From NCBI GenBank assembly GCA_020881835.1, contig CP052876.1, positions 2,046,001 to 2,110,000 of the forward strand: 64,000 nt of DNA, written 5' to 3'. Source of the stretch: Kineosporiaceae bacterium SCSIO 59966 (GTDB lineage Bacteria > Actinomycetota > Actinomycetes > Actinomycetales > SCSIO-59966). The notes below the pieces were generated by a model that worked only from the letters and a program-made list of their open reading frames with translations, made no database searches and had not been told where the DNA came from. The first letter of the stretch is position 1. The number at the start of each line of letters is the position of its first letter. This document shows, piece after piece, positions 25,718 to 34,194 of this stretch. Position numbers and translations under genes: made by a program.

Positions 25718-25750
25718 AAGGGGCGAGCCGGTCGTCCCGGCTCGCCCCTT
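25718..25750. terminator. Hairpin between rpmA and obgE
   Basis: 14-bp perfect stem (AAGGGGCGAGCCGG and its complement) with a 5-base loop, 33 bases after rpmA and 47 bases before obgE. No T-run. It may partly end or process the rplU-rpmA transcript so that ribosomal proteins are made in excess over ObgE. Confidence 0.6.
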
Positions 25751-25783
25751 GGTCAGGTCTGCGTCGTCAGTCGACGGTGAGCC

Positions 25784-26041
25784 TCACTCGCCGGCCGGGA
25801 CGATGCTGACGACCTTGCGCCCGCGACGGGTGCCGAACTCGACAGCGCCGGCGGTGAGCGCGAACAGCGTGTCGTCGCCGCCCCGGCCCACGTTGACGCC
25901 CGGGTGGAAGTGGGTGCCCCGCTGACGGACGATGATCTCGCCGGCGTTGACGACCTGCCCGCCGAAGCGCTTCACACCGAGCCGCTGGGCGTTGGAGTCG
26001 CGCCCGTTCCGGGAGGAGCTGGCGCCCTTCTTGTGTGCCAT
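25784..26041 (-). CDS. rpmA: 50S ribosomal protein L27
   Basis: 85 aa. It begins [20 protein letters not shown], the standard L27 start whose N-terminal tail reaches the peptidyl-transferase centre, followed by [11 protein letters not shown] and [14 protein letters not shown]. There is no cleavable N-terminal extension of the Firmicutes type. It lies 28 bases downstream of rplU. Confidence 0.99.
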   Translation of the reverse strand: MAHKKGASSSRNGRDSNAQRLGVKRFGGQVVNAGEIIVRQRGTHFHPGVNVGRGGDDTLFALTAGAVEFGTRRGRKVVSIVPAGE

Positions 26042-26069
26042 GTCTGTGGGTCCTCGTTCGTGTCGCGGG

Positions 26070-26378
26070 TCAGCTGCTGATGTCGGTGATCTTGATGCGG
26101 GTCAGCTTCTGGCGGTGGCCCTGGCGCTTGCGGTACCCGGTCTTGTTGCGGTACTTGAGAATCGTGATCTTGGGCCCCTTCGTCGCGTCGACGACCTCGG
26201 CGGTCACCGTCGCCCTGGCCAGGGCGTCGGCGTCGCTGGTGACGGTGGACCCGTCGACGAGGAGCACCGGCTTGAGCTCGACCGTGGTGCCGGCGTCGCC
26301 GGTGACTCGGTCGATGGTCAGCACGTCGCCGACGGCGACCTTCTCCTGCCGGCCGCCGGCGCGGACGATCGCGTACAC
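26070..26378 (-). CDS. rplU: 50S ribosomal protein L21
   Basis: 102 aa. Begins [18 protein letters not shown] (GTG start at 26378) and ends with the RNA-binding basic segment [20 protein letters not shown]21 is an early 23S rRNA-binding protein. A good promoter lies 102 bases upstream inside the rne stop, and the 5' leader holds an 8-bp hairpin. Confidence 0.99.
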   Translation of the reverse strand: MYAIVRAGGRQEKVAVGDVLTIDRVTGDAGTTVELKPVLLVDGSTVTSDADALARATVTAEVVDATKGPKITILKYRNKTGYRKRQGHRQKLTRIKITDISS

Positions 26379-26453
26379 GTGAGGCTCACTCTCTGACGTC
26401 GTTCGACAGTTGCTGGTGACGAGCGGTCGGGCGGGGCCGAGCGCACACAGCAG

Positions 26454-26472
26454 GGCACGCCGAGGGCGTGCC
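26454..26472 (-). promoter_or_regulatory. Leader hairpin upstream of rplU
   Basis: GGCACGCC (26454-26461) pairs perfectly with GGCGTGCC (26465-26472) around a 3-base loop, just downstream of the rplU -10. Possible 5' stabiliser or part of an L21 leader; no known leader class is matched with certainty. Confidence 0.35.
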
Positions 26473-26479
26473 GCGGTCC

Positions 26480-26509
26480 AGGGTACGGAGCGGCGTACGT
26501 CCGGGTCAA
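26480..26509 (-). promoter_or_regulatory. rplU-rpmA-obgE promoter overlapping the rne stop
   Basis: TTGACC (26504-26509) and TACCCT (26480-26485), spaced 18 bases, read leftward. This is the best-formed vegetative promoter in the window. The -35 contains the rne stop codon. Confidence 0.7.
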
Positions 26510-29316
26510 ACCGGCTCGGCGGACGCCGGCACCTCCCCCGCGTCGTCCGCGGAGCCGCCCGCACGCAGCGTCGCCGCGGCGACCTCCTTGACACCGCCCT
26601 TGCGGCGCTGCTGCGAGCCGGGCTGCTCCCCCTTGGTCCGCCCGCCGTTGTGCTGGCTCTTCTCGACCGGCTCGTCGAACAGGACGACGCCACGGCCGTT
26701 GCAGCACTCGCAGGTCTCGCTGAACGCCTCCAGCAGCCCCTGCCCGACCCGCTTGCGGGTCATCTGGACCAGACCGAGCGAGGTGACCTCCGCGACCTGG
26801 TGCTTGGTGCGGTCGCGGCCCAGGCACTCGACGAGGCGGCGCAGCACGAGGTCGCGGTTGCTCTCCAGGACCATGTCGATGAAGTCGACGACGATGATGC
26901 CGCCGATGTCCCGCAGCCTCAGCTGGCGGACGATCTCCTCGGCGGCCTCGAGGTTGTTCTTCGTCACCGTCTCCTCGAGGCTGCCGCCGGAGCCGGTGAA
27001 CTTGCCGGTGTTGACGTCGACGACGGTCATCGCCTCGGTGCGGTCGATGACGAGCGAGCCGCCGGAGGGCAGCCACACCTTGCGCTCGAGGGCCTTGGCG
27101 ATCTGCTCGTCGATCCGGTGGGCGGCGAACACGTCGTCCTCGCCGTCCCAGCGCTCGAGCCGCTCGGCGAGGTCGGGGGCCACCCACTGGACGTACTCCG
27201 AAACGGTGTCCCAGGCGTGGTCGCCGGCGACCACGAGCTTGGTGAAGTCCTCGTTGAAGACGTCCCGGACCACCTTGATCATGAGGTCGGGCTCGCCGTA
27301 GAGCATCGCCGGCGGGCTGACCGCCTTCGCCTTCTTCTCGATGTCCTCCCACTGCGCCTGCAGGCGCTGGACGTCGCGCGAGAGCTCCTCCTCCGAGGCC
27401 CCCTCGGCGGCCGTCCGCACGATGACCCCGGCGTCCTCGGGCAGCACGCTCCTGAGGATCTTCTTGAGCCGGTTGCGCTCGGTGTCGGGCAGCTTGCGGG
27501 AGATACCGGTCATCGAGCTGCGCGGCACGTAGACGAGGTAGCGCCCGGGCAGCGACACCTGGCTGGTGAGCCGGGCACCCTTGTGCCCGACCGGGTCCTT
27601 GGTGACCTGGACGAGGACGGGGTCCCCGGACTTCAGCGCGACCTCGATGCGCTTCGGCTGGCCCTCCAGGCCGGCGGCGTCCCAGTTGACCTCGCCCGCG
27701 TACAGGACGGCGTTGCGGCCCTTGCCGATGTCGACGAACGCGGCCTCCATGCTCGGCAGCACGTTCTGCACCCGACCGACGTACACGTTGCCGATCAGGG
27801 AGGACTGCTCCTTGCGGGCGACGTAGTGCTCCACGAGCACGCCGTCCTCGAGGACTGCGATCTGGGTACGGCCCTCCCGCTCCCGGACGACCATGACCCG
27901 TTCGACGCTCTCGCGCCGGGCCAGGAACTCCGACTCGGTGATCACCGGACGGCGACGGCCGGAGTCGCGGCCCTCCCGCCGGCGCTGCCGCTTGGCCTCC
28001 AGGCGGGTCGAGCCCTTGACGGCGGTGACGTCGTCGGAGGGCTTACGGCCCTGCTTGGCGCGCCCGGACTCCTCGACGGCCGAGTCGTCGGCCTCACCGG
28101 AACGGCGCCGCCGCCGGCGCCGCCGGCGGGAGGAGCCAGAGCCCTCGTCCCCGCTGTCGTCGTCCCCGGTGTCGTCGTCCCCGCTGACGTAGTCGCTGAC
28201 CTCGCCGACGCCGGGGCCGGCGTCCTCGGTCGTGTCCCCGTCGGCCTTGTCCTCGGGCTTGCCCTCCGACGTGTCCTTGGGCTTGCCCTCGGACTTGTCC
28301 TTGGGCTTGCCCGGGGACGTGCCGTCACGGACGTCGTCGTCCGTGTCGTCGTCGGTCTCGACCGCGGAGGCGCTGGAGTCCTCACCGGAGCGGCGGCGAC
28401 GTCCGCGGCCACCGCGGCGCCGACGGCGCCGACGGGTCTCCGCACCGTCCCCGCCGTCGTCCGGGCCGTCGTCGCGGTCCCCCGCCTCGGCACCAGAACC
28501 GGCGGAGGTCCCGGCGTCCTGGCCGGCGCCCGGCTGCCCGGCCGGACCGGTCACCTCGCTGGCCGCGGCACTGGGCGCCGTACCAGCCGACTCCTGTTCC
28601 TCCTGCTGCTCCTGCTCCTCGGAGGCGGCGGGCTCGGAGGGCACCTGCGGCGGTCCTGCGGGCCGGCTCGCGGCCCGACGCCGGCGAGGAGCGGCTGCCG
28701 GGTCCGGCGGCTGGAAGAGCACCGCGGTGGCCGGGACGGCTCCCACGGGGGTCGCGGCGCCGGTGGTGGTCCCGTCCTGGGCGCCGGTGGTGGTCCCGTC
28801 CTGGGCGCCGGCGGTGGCCTGGTCCGGTTCAGGTGCGGCCGGCTGCGGGGCCTGCTCGCCGGCGGCGGTGGCCTCGTCCGGCTGCTCCGACGCGGCCGGG
28901 GCGGTCTTCGCTGCCGCCCGCTTGCGGGTGGTCCGCTTGCGCGGCGCGGGGGTCTCTGCGACCGGCTGCTCCCCCAGGGACGCCGCTGTCTCCTGCGGAG
29001 CCTCCTGCGCGGGGGCCGGGGCCGGCTCGGCTACGGCCGCGGTCTTCTTAGCGGCCCGCTTGCGCGCCGGCCTCTTGGCCGGAGCCGCCGGGGAGGCATC
29101 CGGGACGTCGGTAGCCGGGGTGTCAGTGCCCGAAGTCTCAGCGGTTGGGGTGCCAGCGGACGGCGTGTCGGCCTGCGGGGGGCCGGCCGGCCGGCTGGCG
29201 GCCCGGCGGCGACGCGGCCGCTGCTCGGCGCTGGACTGCTCGGGGGTGGACTGCTCGGGGGTGGACTGCTCGCCGGTGGACCCGGTCTCGGTGGTCACGG
29301 GTGGTGCTCCCGTCAT
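26506..29316 (-). CDS. rne: Ribonuclease E/G family protein with long disordered N-terminus
   Basis: 936 aa. Endonuclease of mRNA decay and rRNA processing. Residues 1 to about 440 are low complexity: Ala/Pro/Thr/Glu stretches, basic RRRRR clusters, two copies of [13 protein letters not shown], and acidic [12 protein letters not shown] segments. The catalytic half begins with an S1 domain ([20 protein letters not shown]), continues with the DNase I-like core ([25 protein letters not shown]) and contains the zinc-link CECC. In E. coli the unstructured part is C-terminal; in actinobacteria it is N-terminal, as here. The start could also be the GTG at 29298, which has a better-placed GGGAG. Confidence 0.95.
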   Translation of the reverse strand: MTGAPPVTTETGSTGEQSTPEQSTPEQSSAEQRPRRRRAASRPAGPPQADTPSAGTPTAETSGTDTPATDVPDASPAAPAKRPARKRAAKKTAAVAEPAPAPAQEAPQETAASLGEQPVAETPAPRKRTTRKRAAAKTAPAASEQPDEATAAGEQAPQPAAPEPDQATAGAQDGTTTGAQDGTTTGAATPVGAVPATAVLFQPPDPAAAPRRRRAASRPAGPPQVPSEPAASEEQEQQEEQESAGTAPSAAASEVTGPAGQPGAGQDAGTSAGSGAEAGDRDDGPDDGGDGAETRRRRRRRGGRGRRRRSGEDSSASAVETDDDTDDDVRDGTSPGKPKDKSEGKPKDTSEGKPEDKADGDTTEDAGPGVGEVSDYVSGDDDTGDDDSGDEGSGSSRRRRRRRRRSGEADDSAVEESGRAKQGRKPSDDVTAVKGSTRLEAKRQRRREGRDSGRRRPVITESEFLARRESVERVMVVREREGRTQIAVLEDGVLVEHYVARKEQSSLIGNVYVGRVQNVLPSMEAAFVDIGKGRNAVLYAGEVNWDAAGLEGQPKRIEVALKSGDPVLVQVTKDPVGHKGARLTSQVSLPGRYLVYVPRSSMTGISRKLPDTERNRLKKILRSVLPEDAGVIVRTAAEGASEEELSRDVQRLQAQWEDIEKKAKAVSPPAMLYGEPDLMIKVVRDVFNEDFTKLVVAGDHAWDTVSEYVQWVAPDLAERLERWDGEDDVFAAHRIDEQIAKALERKVWLPSGGSLVIDRTEAMTVVDVNTGKFTGSGGSLEETVTKNNLEAAEEIVRQLRLRDIGGIIVVDFIDMVLESNRDLVLRRLVECLGRDRTKHQVAEVTSLGLVQMTRKRVGQGLLEAFSETCECCNGRGVVLFDEPVEKSQHNGGRTKGEQPGSQQRRKGGVKEVAAATLRAGGSADDAGEVPASAEPV
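28756..28803 (-). repeat. 24-bp tandem repeat inside rne
   Basis: Two perfect 24-base copies (28756-28779 and 28780-28803) and a partial third, encoding QDGTTTGA in the disordered N-terminal region. In-frame, so copy-number change would only alter linker length. Confidence 0.85.
29234..29278 (-). repeat. 15-bp tandem repeat inside rne
   Basis: Three copies of a 15-base unit (third with two changes) encoding STPEQ repeats near the N-terminus. Confidence 0.85.
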
Positions 29317-29433
29317 CCCGGGGCACCGGCCACGACCTCGGTACCGCTCGGGTGGTCAGCCGCCGTCGGACGGCGGAAGTCGTCATGGACGCACCGTCCG
29401 CTCGCGCCCTCCACAGGTGCGGGGCGCGGGGCC

Positions 29434-30216
29434 TCAGGTGCCGGCGGCGTCCCGGTCCGCAGCCAGTGGGTCGGCCACGGTGCCGGTCGCCTCGTCGAGC
29501 GGCCCCTGCGCCAGCCGGGTCACCTGGGGCGGTGACGGCGGCGCGAGGTCGGCCACGGTGCGCAAGGCGGCGAGGACGTCGTCGGGCCGGACGGCAGGTG
29601 TGGCGTGCCGCACGACCATCTGCAGTATCGCACACGGGCGGCTCGCCTTCGCGGCGACGCGCCCCAGCTCGGAGGTGGCCCGGTCTGCCTCGAGGAGATC
29701 GAGCCGGACCACCGGCTCGCGGGCGTCGAGCATCCGTCGTCCGGACTTGGTCAGCCGCTCCACCTCGACGTGCTCGGCCGCCAGGAACACGGCGGCAGCG
29801 GCTGCCACCTCGCCGGGGTCCGCACCCGGCAGGACGATCTCCCAGTGACTGGCCTCGAGCCGGTCGGTGACGGACCCGGGGCCGGCCTCGACGACCTCCA
29901 GGACGTCGAGCCCGGGCGGCAGCGCCTCGTCGAGCGCGTCGCGCACGGCCCGCGGGTCGCAGCGTTCGGCGACCTGCAGCTCGACGTACTCGGCCTCGCT
30001 CGCCGCGCCGGTGGAGGCGGCGTTCGCGTACGACACCTTGGGGTGCGGGGTGAACCCGGCCGAGTAGGCCATCGGGACCTCGGCGCGGCGCAGCGCCCGC
30101 TCCAGCGCGCGCTGGAAGTCGCGGTGGCTGGTGAAGCGCAGCCGGCCGCGCTTGGCGTAGCGCAGCCGGAGCCGCTGCACCGGCGGCGGCGGCGGGGGGC
30201 CGTCGGGCCTGGGCAC
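29434..30216 (-). CDS. TIGR03936/DUF2344 radical-SAM-linked protein
   Basis: 260 aa. Begins with a Pro-rich stretch, then LRLRYAKRGRLRFTSHRDFQRALERALRRA, shown here in part only as the family signature RFTSHRDFQRALERALRRA, and AYSAGFTPHPKVSYANA. The family always accompanies, or is fused to, a TIGR03960-type radical SAM protein, whose gene is at 34195-36177. Function unknown, thought to be RNA-related. GTG start with GAGGAGG. It is followed by rne on the same strand. Confidence 0.9.
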   Translation of the reverse strand: MPRPDGPPPPPPVQRLRLRYAKRGRLRFTSHRDFQRALERALRRAEVPMAYSAGFTPHPKVSYANAASTGAASEAEYVELQVAERCDPRAVRDALDEALPPGLDVLEVVEAGPGSVTDRLEASHWEIVLPGADPGEVAAAAAVFLAAEHVEVERLTKSGRRMLDAREPVVRLDLLEADRATSELGRVAAKASRPCAILQMVVRHATPAVRPDDVLAALRTVADLAPPSPPQVTRLAQGPLDEATGTVADPLAADRDAAGT

Positions 30217-30247
30217 GGGGTGTCCTCCTCGGCTCAGCGGGTCGCGG

Positions 30248-30817
30248 TCACAGGAAGCGGACCGGGTCGAAGGTCTCCAGCGGGATGATCCGCACTCGTG
30301 GCAGCGGGGCGGTGAAGCAGCCGACCTCGTCCTCGAGGTCGTAGGTCTGCAGGCCGCGTCCGGCCAGCTCGGTGAAGCTCGAGCTGACGAACTCGCGGAA
30401 GCCCAGCAGGCCGACCCGGCGCCCGGGGGTGAGCAGTGCGCTCACCTGGTCGACGAAGTCCCCGTCGTGGCTGGCCAGCAGGACGTCGCCGTCCCGGTCG
30501 GCGATCGCCGCCAGAGTCCGCTGGATCCCGATGTCGACGACCTTCTCGGAAACCGACCCGGCCAGCGGGATGGGTCGGTACCCCAGCGCGATGAGCGCCT
30601 GGACGAACGCCATCGGCATCTGCCCGGAGCTGGCGTTGAGGAAGAACAGGGCGGTGACCGGCTGGTCCCACACCGCGGCGGCGAACTCGCGGACCCGGTC
30701 CCACCGCGGCCGCTCCTCAGGCTGGGGGCGACGTCCCAGCACGCTCATGCCGAGGGTGGCGTCGATGTTCTCGCCGTCCACGACGAGGTAGGTCGGGCGC
30801 TGGGGAAGCTGGTCCAC
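30248..30817 (-). CDS. NYN-domain (LabA-like PIN-fold) protein
   Basis: About 189 aa. Acidic positions of a PIN-like nuclease are visible: LVVDGENIDATLG at the start, VVDIGIQRTLAAIADRDGDV in the middle and LASHDGDFVDQVS. The family contains predicted RNases. A GTG at 30826 lies within a TAGGGT -10-like element (30825-30830). The next GTG, 30817, is 7 bases beyond it and fits a leaderless start, so I use that. If wrong, three residues (VSA) are added. It is divergent from the IclR gene and upstream of the DUF2344 gene. Confidence 0.8.
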   Translation of the reverse strand: MDQLPQRPTYLVVDGENIDATLGMSVLGRRPQPEERPRWDRVREFAAAVWDQPVTALFFLNASSGQMPMAFVQALIALGYRPIPLAGSVSEKVVDIGIQRTLAAIADRDGDVLLASHDGDFVDQVSALLTPGRRVGLLGFREFVSSSFTELAGRGLQTYDLEDEVGCFTAPLPRVRIIPLETFDPVRFL

Positions 30818-30824
30818 GGCGGAC

Positions 30825-30882
30825 ACCCTAGGTCGACAGGTACGGCCAAGTCGTTGTCACCGTCGCCCGGCCCACCTAGGGT
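30825..30882. promoter_or_regulatory. Symmetrical divergent promoters between NYN and iclR genes
   Basis: Rightward: TTGTCA (30854-30859), 17 bases, TAGGGT (30877-30882). Leftward: TAGGGT at 30825-30830. The 9-base ACCCTAGGT (30825-30833) and ACCTAGGGT (30874-30882) form an inverted repeat, so both -10 regions are mirror images. The rightward promoter is convincing; the leftward one lacks a clear -35. Confidence 0.5.
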
Positions 30883-30902
30883 GATCTTCTGGAGGGTCAA
30901 CG

Positions 30903-31649
30903 ATGTCCACCCAGCCCACCCTGATCCGCTCGGTCAGCCGTGCCCTGTCGCTGCTCGACGCGGTGGGGAGTGCAGCGCGCCCGGTGCCGGCCAAGTCGCT
31001 GGCCCGGCAGACCGGTGTCCCGCTGCCGACGGCCTACCACCTGCTGCGCACCCTGGTGCACGAGGGGTACCTGCGGCGCACCGAGGCCGGATACGTGCTC
31101 GGCGACCGCGCCGACGCGCTCGCGGGCCGCGCCACCCCCAGCGTCGTGCAGGTGTCCCGCTCCCACCAGGTGCTCCAGCACCTGCACGACGAGCTGCACG
31201 CCGCGGCGTACCTGTCGGTGCTGGACGACGGTGAGATCCGGCTCGTGGACGTCGTGGACTCCCCCGAGGCGCCGCGCACGGACCTGTGGGTGGGCTTCCA
31301 CGACGCCGCGCACGCGACCGCCCTGGGCAAGGCGGTGCTGTCCACGCTGCCGGAGCAGACCCGCCGCGAGTACGTCGAGACCCACGAGCTGGCCGACCTC
31401 ACCCGCCACACGGTCACCGACCGGCGGGTCCTGCTGCACGAGCTGAGGTCGCTGTCCGAGTACGCCATGGACCGGGAGGAGTACGCCGTTGGCACCGCCT
31501 GCGTCGCCGTCCCGGTGCCCTCGACCACGTTCTCGGCGGCGGTGGCCGTGTCCGTGCCCGCGACCAGCCTGCGGCGCGTGATCGACCGCCGCCAGGCCCT
31601 GCGGCGGGCCGCCCGGCTCATCGCCTACGCCGGGCCCGACGGCCAGTGA
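30903..31649 (+). CDS. IclR family transcriptional regulator
   Basis: 248 aa. An N-terminal winged helix (SVSRALSLLDAVGS, LARQTGVPLPTAYHLLRTLV) is followed by an IclR effector domain (HATALGKAVLSTLPEQTRRE, with VPVPSTTFSAAVAVSVPA). GGAGGG precedes the ATG. It lies 97 bases upstream of, and parallel to, a three-gene 2-oxoacid/acetoin dehydrogenase-like operon that it probably controls. IclR proteins usually sense aromatic acids, acetate or short oxoacids. Confidence 0.92.
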   Translation: MSTQPTLIRSVSRALSLLDAVGSAARPVPAKSLARQTGVPLPTAYHLLRTLVHEGYLRRTEAGYVLGDRADALAGRATPSVVQVSRSHQVLQHLHDELHAAAYLSVLDDGEIRLVDVVDSPEAPRTDLWVGFHDAAHATALGKAVLSTLPEQTRREYVETHELADLTRHTVTDRRVLLHELRSLSEYAMDREEYAVGTACVAVPVPSTTFSAAVAVSVPATSLRRVIDRRQALRRAARLIAYAGPDGQ

Positions 31650-31746
31650 CCGGCGCGTCTATCACCATCTGAACTTCTTACCGTTGCCCGGCGACCCCCA
31701 CCGGCGCAGGCTGCGAGACACGCAACCGCGAGCCGTTGGAGGACCC

Positions 31747-32805
31747 ATGACAACACAGTCAGCGTCGGCGTCCGTCCCGGCACAGGCCGGGTCTGCGCCA
31801 CGCATCGACGCCCAGACCCGCGTCAGCCTGTACGAGACGATGGTGCTGAGCCGGACCTACGAGGAAGCCATCCTGCGGGAGTACCACGCCGACAAGGGGC
31901 CCGGCTTCGACATCGGCAAGGGGCTCGTCCCCGGTGAGATGCACCTGTCCGCCGGCCAGGAGCCGGTGGCGGCCGGCCTGTGCGCCCACCTCACCCGGGA
32001 CGACGCGATCACGGCGACGCACCGGCCGCACCACCTGGCCATCGCCCACGGGGTCGACCTGCGGCGGATGACCGCCGAGATCTTCGGCCGGGAGACCGGC
32101 CTGGGCCGGGGCCGAGGCGGGCACATGCACCTGTTCGACCCCAGCACCCACTTCTCCTGCTCCGGCATCATCGCGGAGGGCTACCCGCCCGCGCTCGGGC
32201 AGGCCTTCGCGTTCCGGCGCCGCGGCACCGACCGCGTCGCCGCCGCGGTCACCGGCGAGGGCGCCGCCAACCAGGGCGCCTTCCACGAGTCGCTGAACCT
32301 CGCGGCGCTGTGGAGCCTGCCCGTCGTGTTCGTCGTCGAGGACAACGACTGGGGCATCTCCGTGCCGCGCACGGCGTCCACGGCCGTCGGCTCGAACGCC
32401 CTGCGGGCCGCCGCCTACGGCATCCCCGGTGAGCGCGTCGAGGACAACGACGTCGAGGGCGTCTACGCAGCGGTCGGGCGTGCGGTCGCCCGGGCGCGGG
32501 CCGGCGAGGGGCCCTCGCTCATCGAGGTCCACACGCTGCGGCTGTGGGGCCACTTCGAAGGTGACGCCCAGGGCTACCGGCAGGACCTGGCCGACGCCCC
32601 GACGCACGACCCCATCCCGCGCTACGAGCGGCGGCTGCGCGACGCCGGTCTGCTGGACGACGCCGCCGTCGAGCGCGTCAAGGCTTCCGCGAGCGAGCGG
32701 GTCGAGGACGCGATCCGCTTCGCCAAGGAGAGCCCGCTCCCCGACCCGGCGGCCGCGACCGCCTACGTCTTCACCGACGCACCGTCCGCAGGAGGCACCC
32801 GATGA
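31747..32805 (+). CDS. Thiamine-diphosphate dehydrogenase E1 alpha subunit
   Basis: 352 aa. The ThDP motif runs from GEGAANQGAFHESLNLAALW to EDNDWGIS, and the family sequence RGRGGHMHLF is present. This is the alpha chain of a 2-oxoacid or acetoin dehydrogenase E1 heterotetramer, which decarboxylates the substrate and acylates a lipoyl domain. The length and the HLSAGQEPVAAGLC segment fit the acetoin/pyruvate branch more than branched-chain enzymes. The ATG at 31747 has GGAGG 7 bases upstream. Stop overlaps the beta-subunit ATG. Confidence 0.92.
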   Translation: MTTQSASASVPAQAGSAPRIDAQTRVSLYETMVLSRTYEEAILREYHADKGPGFDIGKGLVPGEMHLSAGQEPVAAGLCAHLTRDDAITATHRPHHLAIAHGVDLRRMTAEIFGRETGLGRGRGGHMHLFDPSTHFSCSGIIAEGYPPALGQAFAFRRRGTDRVAAAVTGEGAANQGAFHESLNLAALWSLPVVFVVEDNDWGISVPRTASTAVGSNALRAAAYGIPGERVEDNDVEGVYAAVGRAVARARAGEGPSLIEVHTLRLWGHFEGDAQGYRQDLADAPTHDPIPRYERRLRDAGLLDDAAVERVKASASERVEDAIRFAKESPLPDPAAATAYVFTDAPSAGGTR

Positions 32806-33848
32806 CCGTCACCGACACCCCCACCGTCCCGGCGCCACGCGCCAAGCGGCGGCTGACGACGTCCAAGGCGATGGTCGAGGCCATCGCCCAGGAGATGGAG
32901 CGCAACCCCGAGGTGGTCTACCTCGGCGAGGACGTCGGCTCCTACGGCGGCATCTTCAGCTCCACGACCGGCCTGCTCGACCGGTTCGGACCGGACCGGA
33001 TCATCGACACGCCGATCTCGGAGACCGCCTTCATCGGCCTGGGTATCGGCGCGGCGGTCGAGGGGATGCGTCCCATCGTCGAGCTGATGTTCGCCGACTT
33101 CCTCGGCGTGTGCCTGGACCAGATCTACAACCACATGGCCAAGATCCACTACGAGTCCGGCGGGGTCGTGAAGGTGCCGATGGTGCTGACGACCGCGGTC
33201 GGCGGCGGCTACTCCGACGGCGCGCAGCACTCGCAGTGCCTGTGGGGCACGTTCGCGCACCTGCCGGGGATGAAGGTCGTCGTGCCCAGCACGCCGGCCG
33301 ACGCGAAGGGGCTGATGACCGCCGCGATCCGGGACGACAACCCCGTCGTGTACATGTTCCACAAGGGCGTGATGGGGCTGCCGTGGATGGCGAAGAACCC
33401 GCGCGCGACCGACGACGTCCCCGACGGCGACTACGAGGTGCCGATCGGCAAGGCGCGGGTAGCCCGCGAGGGCAACGACGTCACGGTCGTCACCCTGTCG
33501 CTGTCGGTGCACCACTCGCTGGACGTCGCCGAGACGCTGAGCGCCGAGGGCATCGACGTCGAGGTGCTCGACCTGCGCAGCCTGGTCCCGCTGGACCGGG
33601 AGGCGATCCTCACTTCGGTGGCCAAGACCGGGCGGCTCGTGGTCGTCGACGAGGACTACCAGTCCTTCGGCGTGTCCGGTGAGGTGGTCGCGACGGTGAC
33701 CGACCACGACCCGGGCCTGCTGCGGGTGCCGGTGCAGCGGGTGGCCGTCCCCGACGTCCCGATCCCGTACGCCCGACCGCTGGAGTACGCCGTGCTGCCC
33801 CGGCACGACCGCATCGAGGCCGCGATCCGCCGAGCGGTGGCCGCATGA
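32802..33848 (+). CDS. Thiamine-diphosphate dehydrogenase E1 beta subunit
   Basis: 348 aa transketolase-like beta chain. Visible: VVYLGEDVGSYGGIFSSTTG (ThDP-binding Glu), ISETAFIGLGIGAAVEGMRP, and the C-terminal domain VEVLDLRSLVPLDREAIL. With the alpha chain it forms the E1 component. ATGA overlaps on both sides with the alpha subunit and the lipoyl protein show tight translational coupling. Confidence 0.93.
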   Translation: MTVTDTPTVPAPRAKRRLTTSKAMVEAIAQEMERNPEVVYLGEDVGSYGGIFSSTTGLLDRFGPDRIIDTPISETAFIGLGIGAAVEGMRPIVELMFADFLGVCLDQIYNHMAKIHYESGGVVKVPMVLTTAVGGGYSDGAQHSQCLWGTFAHLPGMKVVVPSTPADAKGLMTAAIRDDNPVVYMFHKGVMGLPWMAKNPRATDDVPDGDYEVPIGKARVAREGNDVTVVTLSLSVHHSLDVAETLSAEGIDVEVLDLRSLVPLDREAILTSVAKTGRLVVVDEDYQSFGVSGEVVATVTDHDPGLLRVPVQRVAVPDVPIPYARPLEYAVLPRHDRIEAAIRRAVAA

Positions 33849-34078
33849 CGGACGTCCTGTTCCCGCAGCTGTCCAAGGAGACCCCGGACGCCGAGGGGGT
33901 GCTGTCCACCTGGTTCGTCGACGACGGCCAGCACGTGGAGGCCGACGAGCTGCTGGCCGAGGTGCAGGTCGACAAGGTGGCTGCCGAGGTCCCCGCCCCG
34001 GTGGCGGGCGTCGTCCGGCGTCTGGTCGAGGAGGAGGCGGCCGTCACGCAGGGAAGCCCCATCGCGCGCATCGAGTAG
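33845..34078 (+). CDS. Stand-alone lipoyl/biotinyl domain protein
   Basis: 77 aa, a single lipoyl domain: VLFPQLSKETPDAEGVLSTW, then the hairpin with the modified lysine in VQVDKVAAEVPAPVAGVV (Lys44). A full E2 protein would add a subunit-binding domain and an acyltransferase domain; both are missing and the stop codon is clean. The start overlaps the E1 beta stop. It probably acts as a mobile lipoyl carrier for the adjacent E1, handing its group to an acyltransferase or dihydrolipoyl dehydrogenase encoded elsewhere. A biotin carrier role is less likely without a carboxylase. Confidence 0.88.
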   Translation: MTDVLFPQLSKETPDAEGVLSTWFVDDGQHVEADELLAEVQVDKVAAEVPAPVAGVVRRLVEEEAAVTQGSPIARIE

Positions 34079-34103
34079 CACCGCCCGCAGATCAGTCAGC
34101 AGA

Positions 34104-34168
34104 GCACAGAATGCTGGGTTCGTGGCGCAACACGCCGTCCATGGCGTGACGAACCCAGCATTCTGTGC
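34104..34168. repeat. 59-bp palindromic repeat, copy A (large hairpin)
   Basis: Core 34107-34165; the inverted repeat extends to 20 perfect base pairs (34104-34123 with 34149-34168), with a second 6-bp stem inside the loop (34131-34136 with 34143-34148). It lies between two convergent genes and probably acts as a bidirectional terminator. Confidence 0.9.
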
Positions 34169-34194
34169 CGACCGGGCAACGGTCAGGAGGGCGT

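Noticed and set aside
34107-34165. Integron attC (59-base element) because of the 59-base length
   Set aside because: No RYYYAAC/GTTRRRY core sites at the ends and no integrase or cassette structure.
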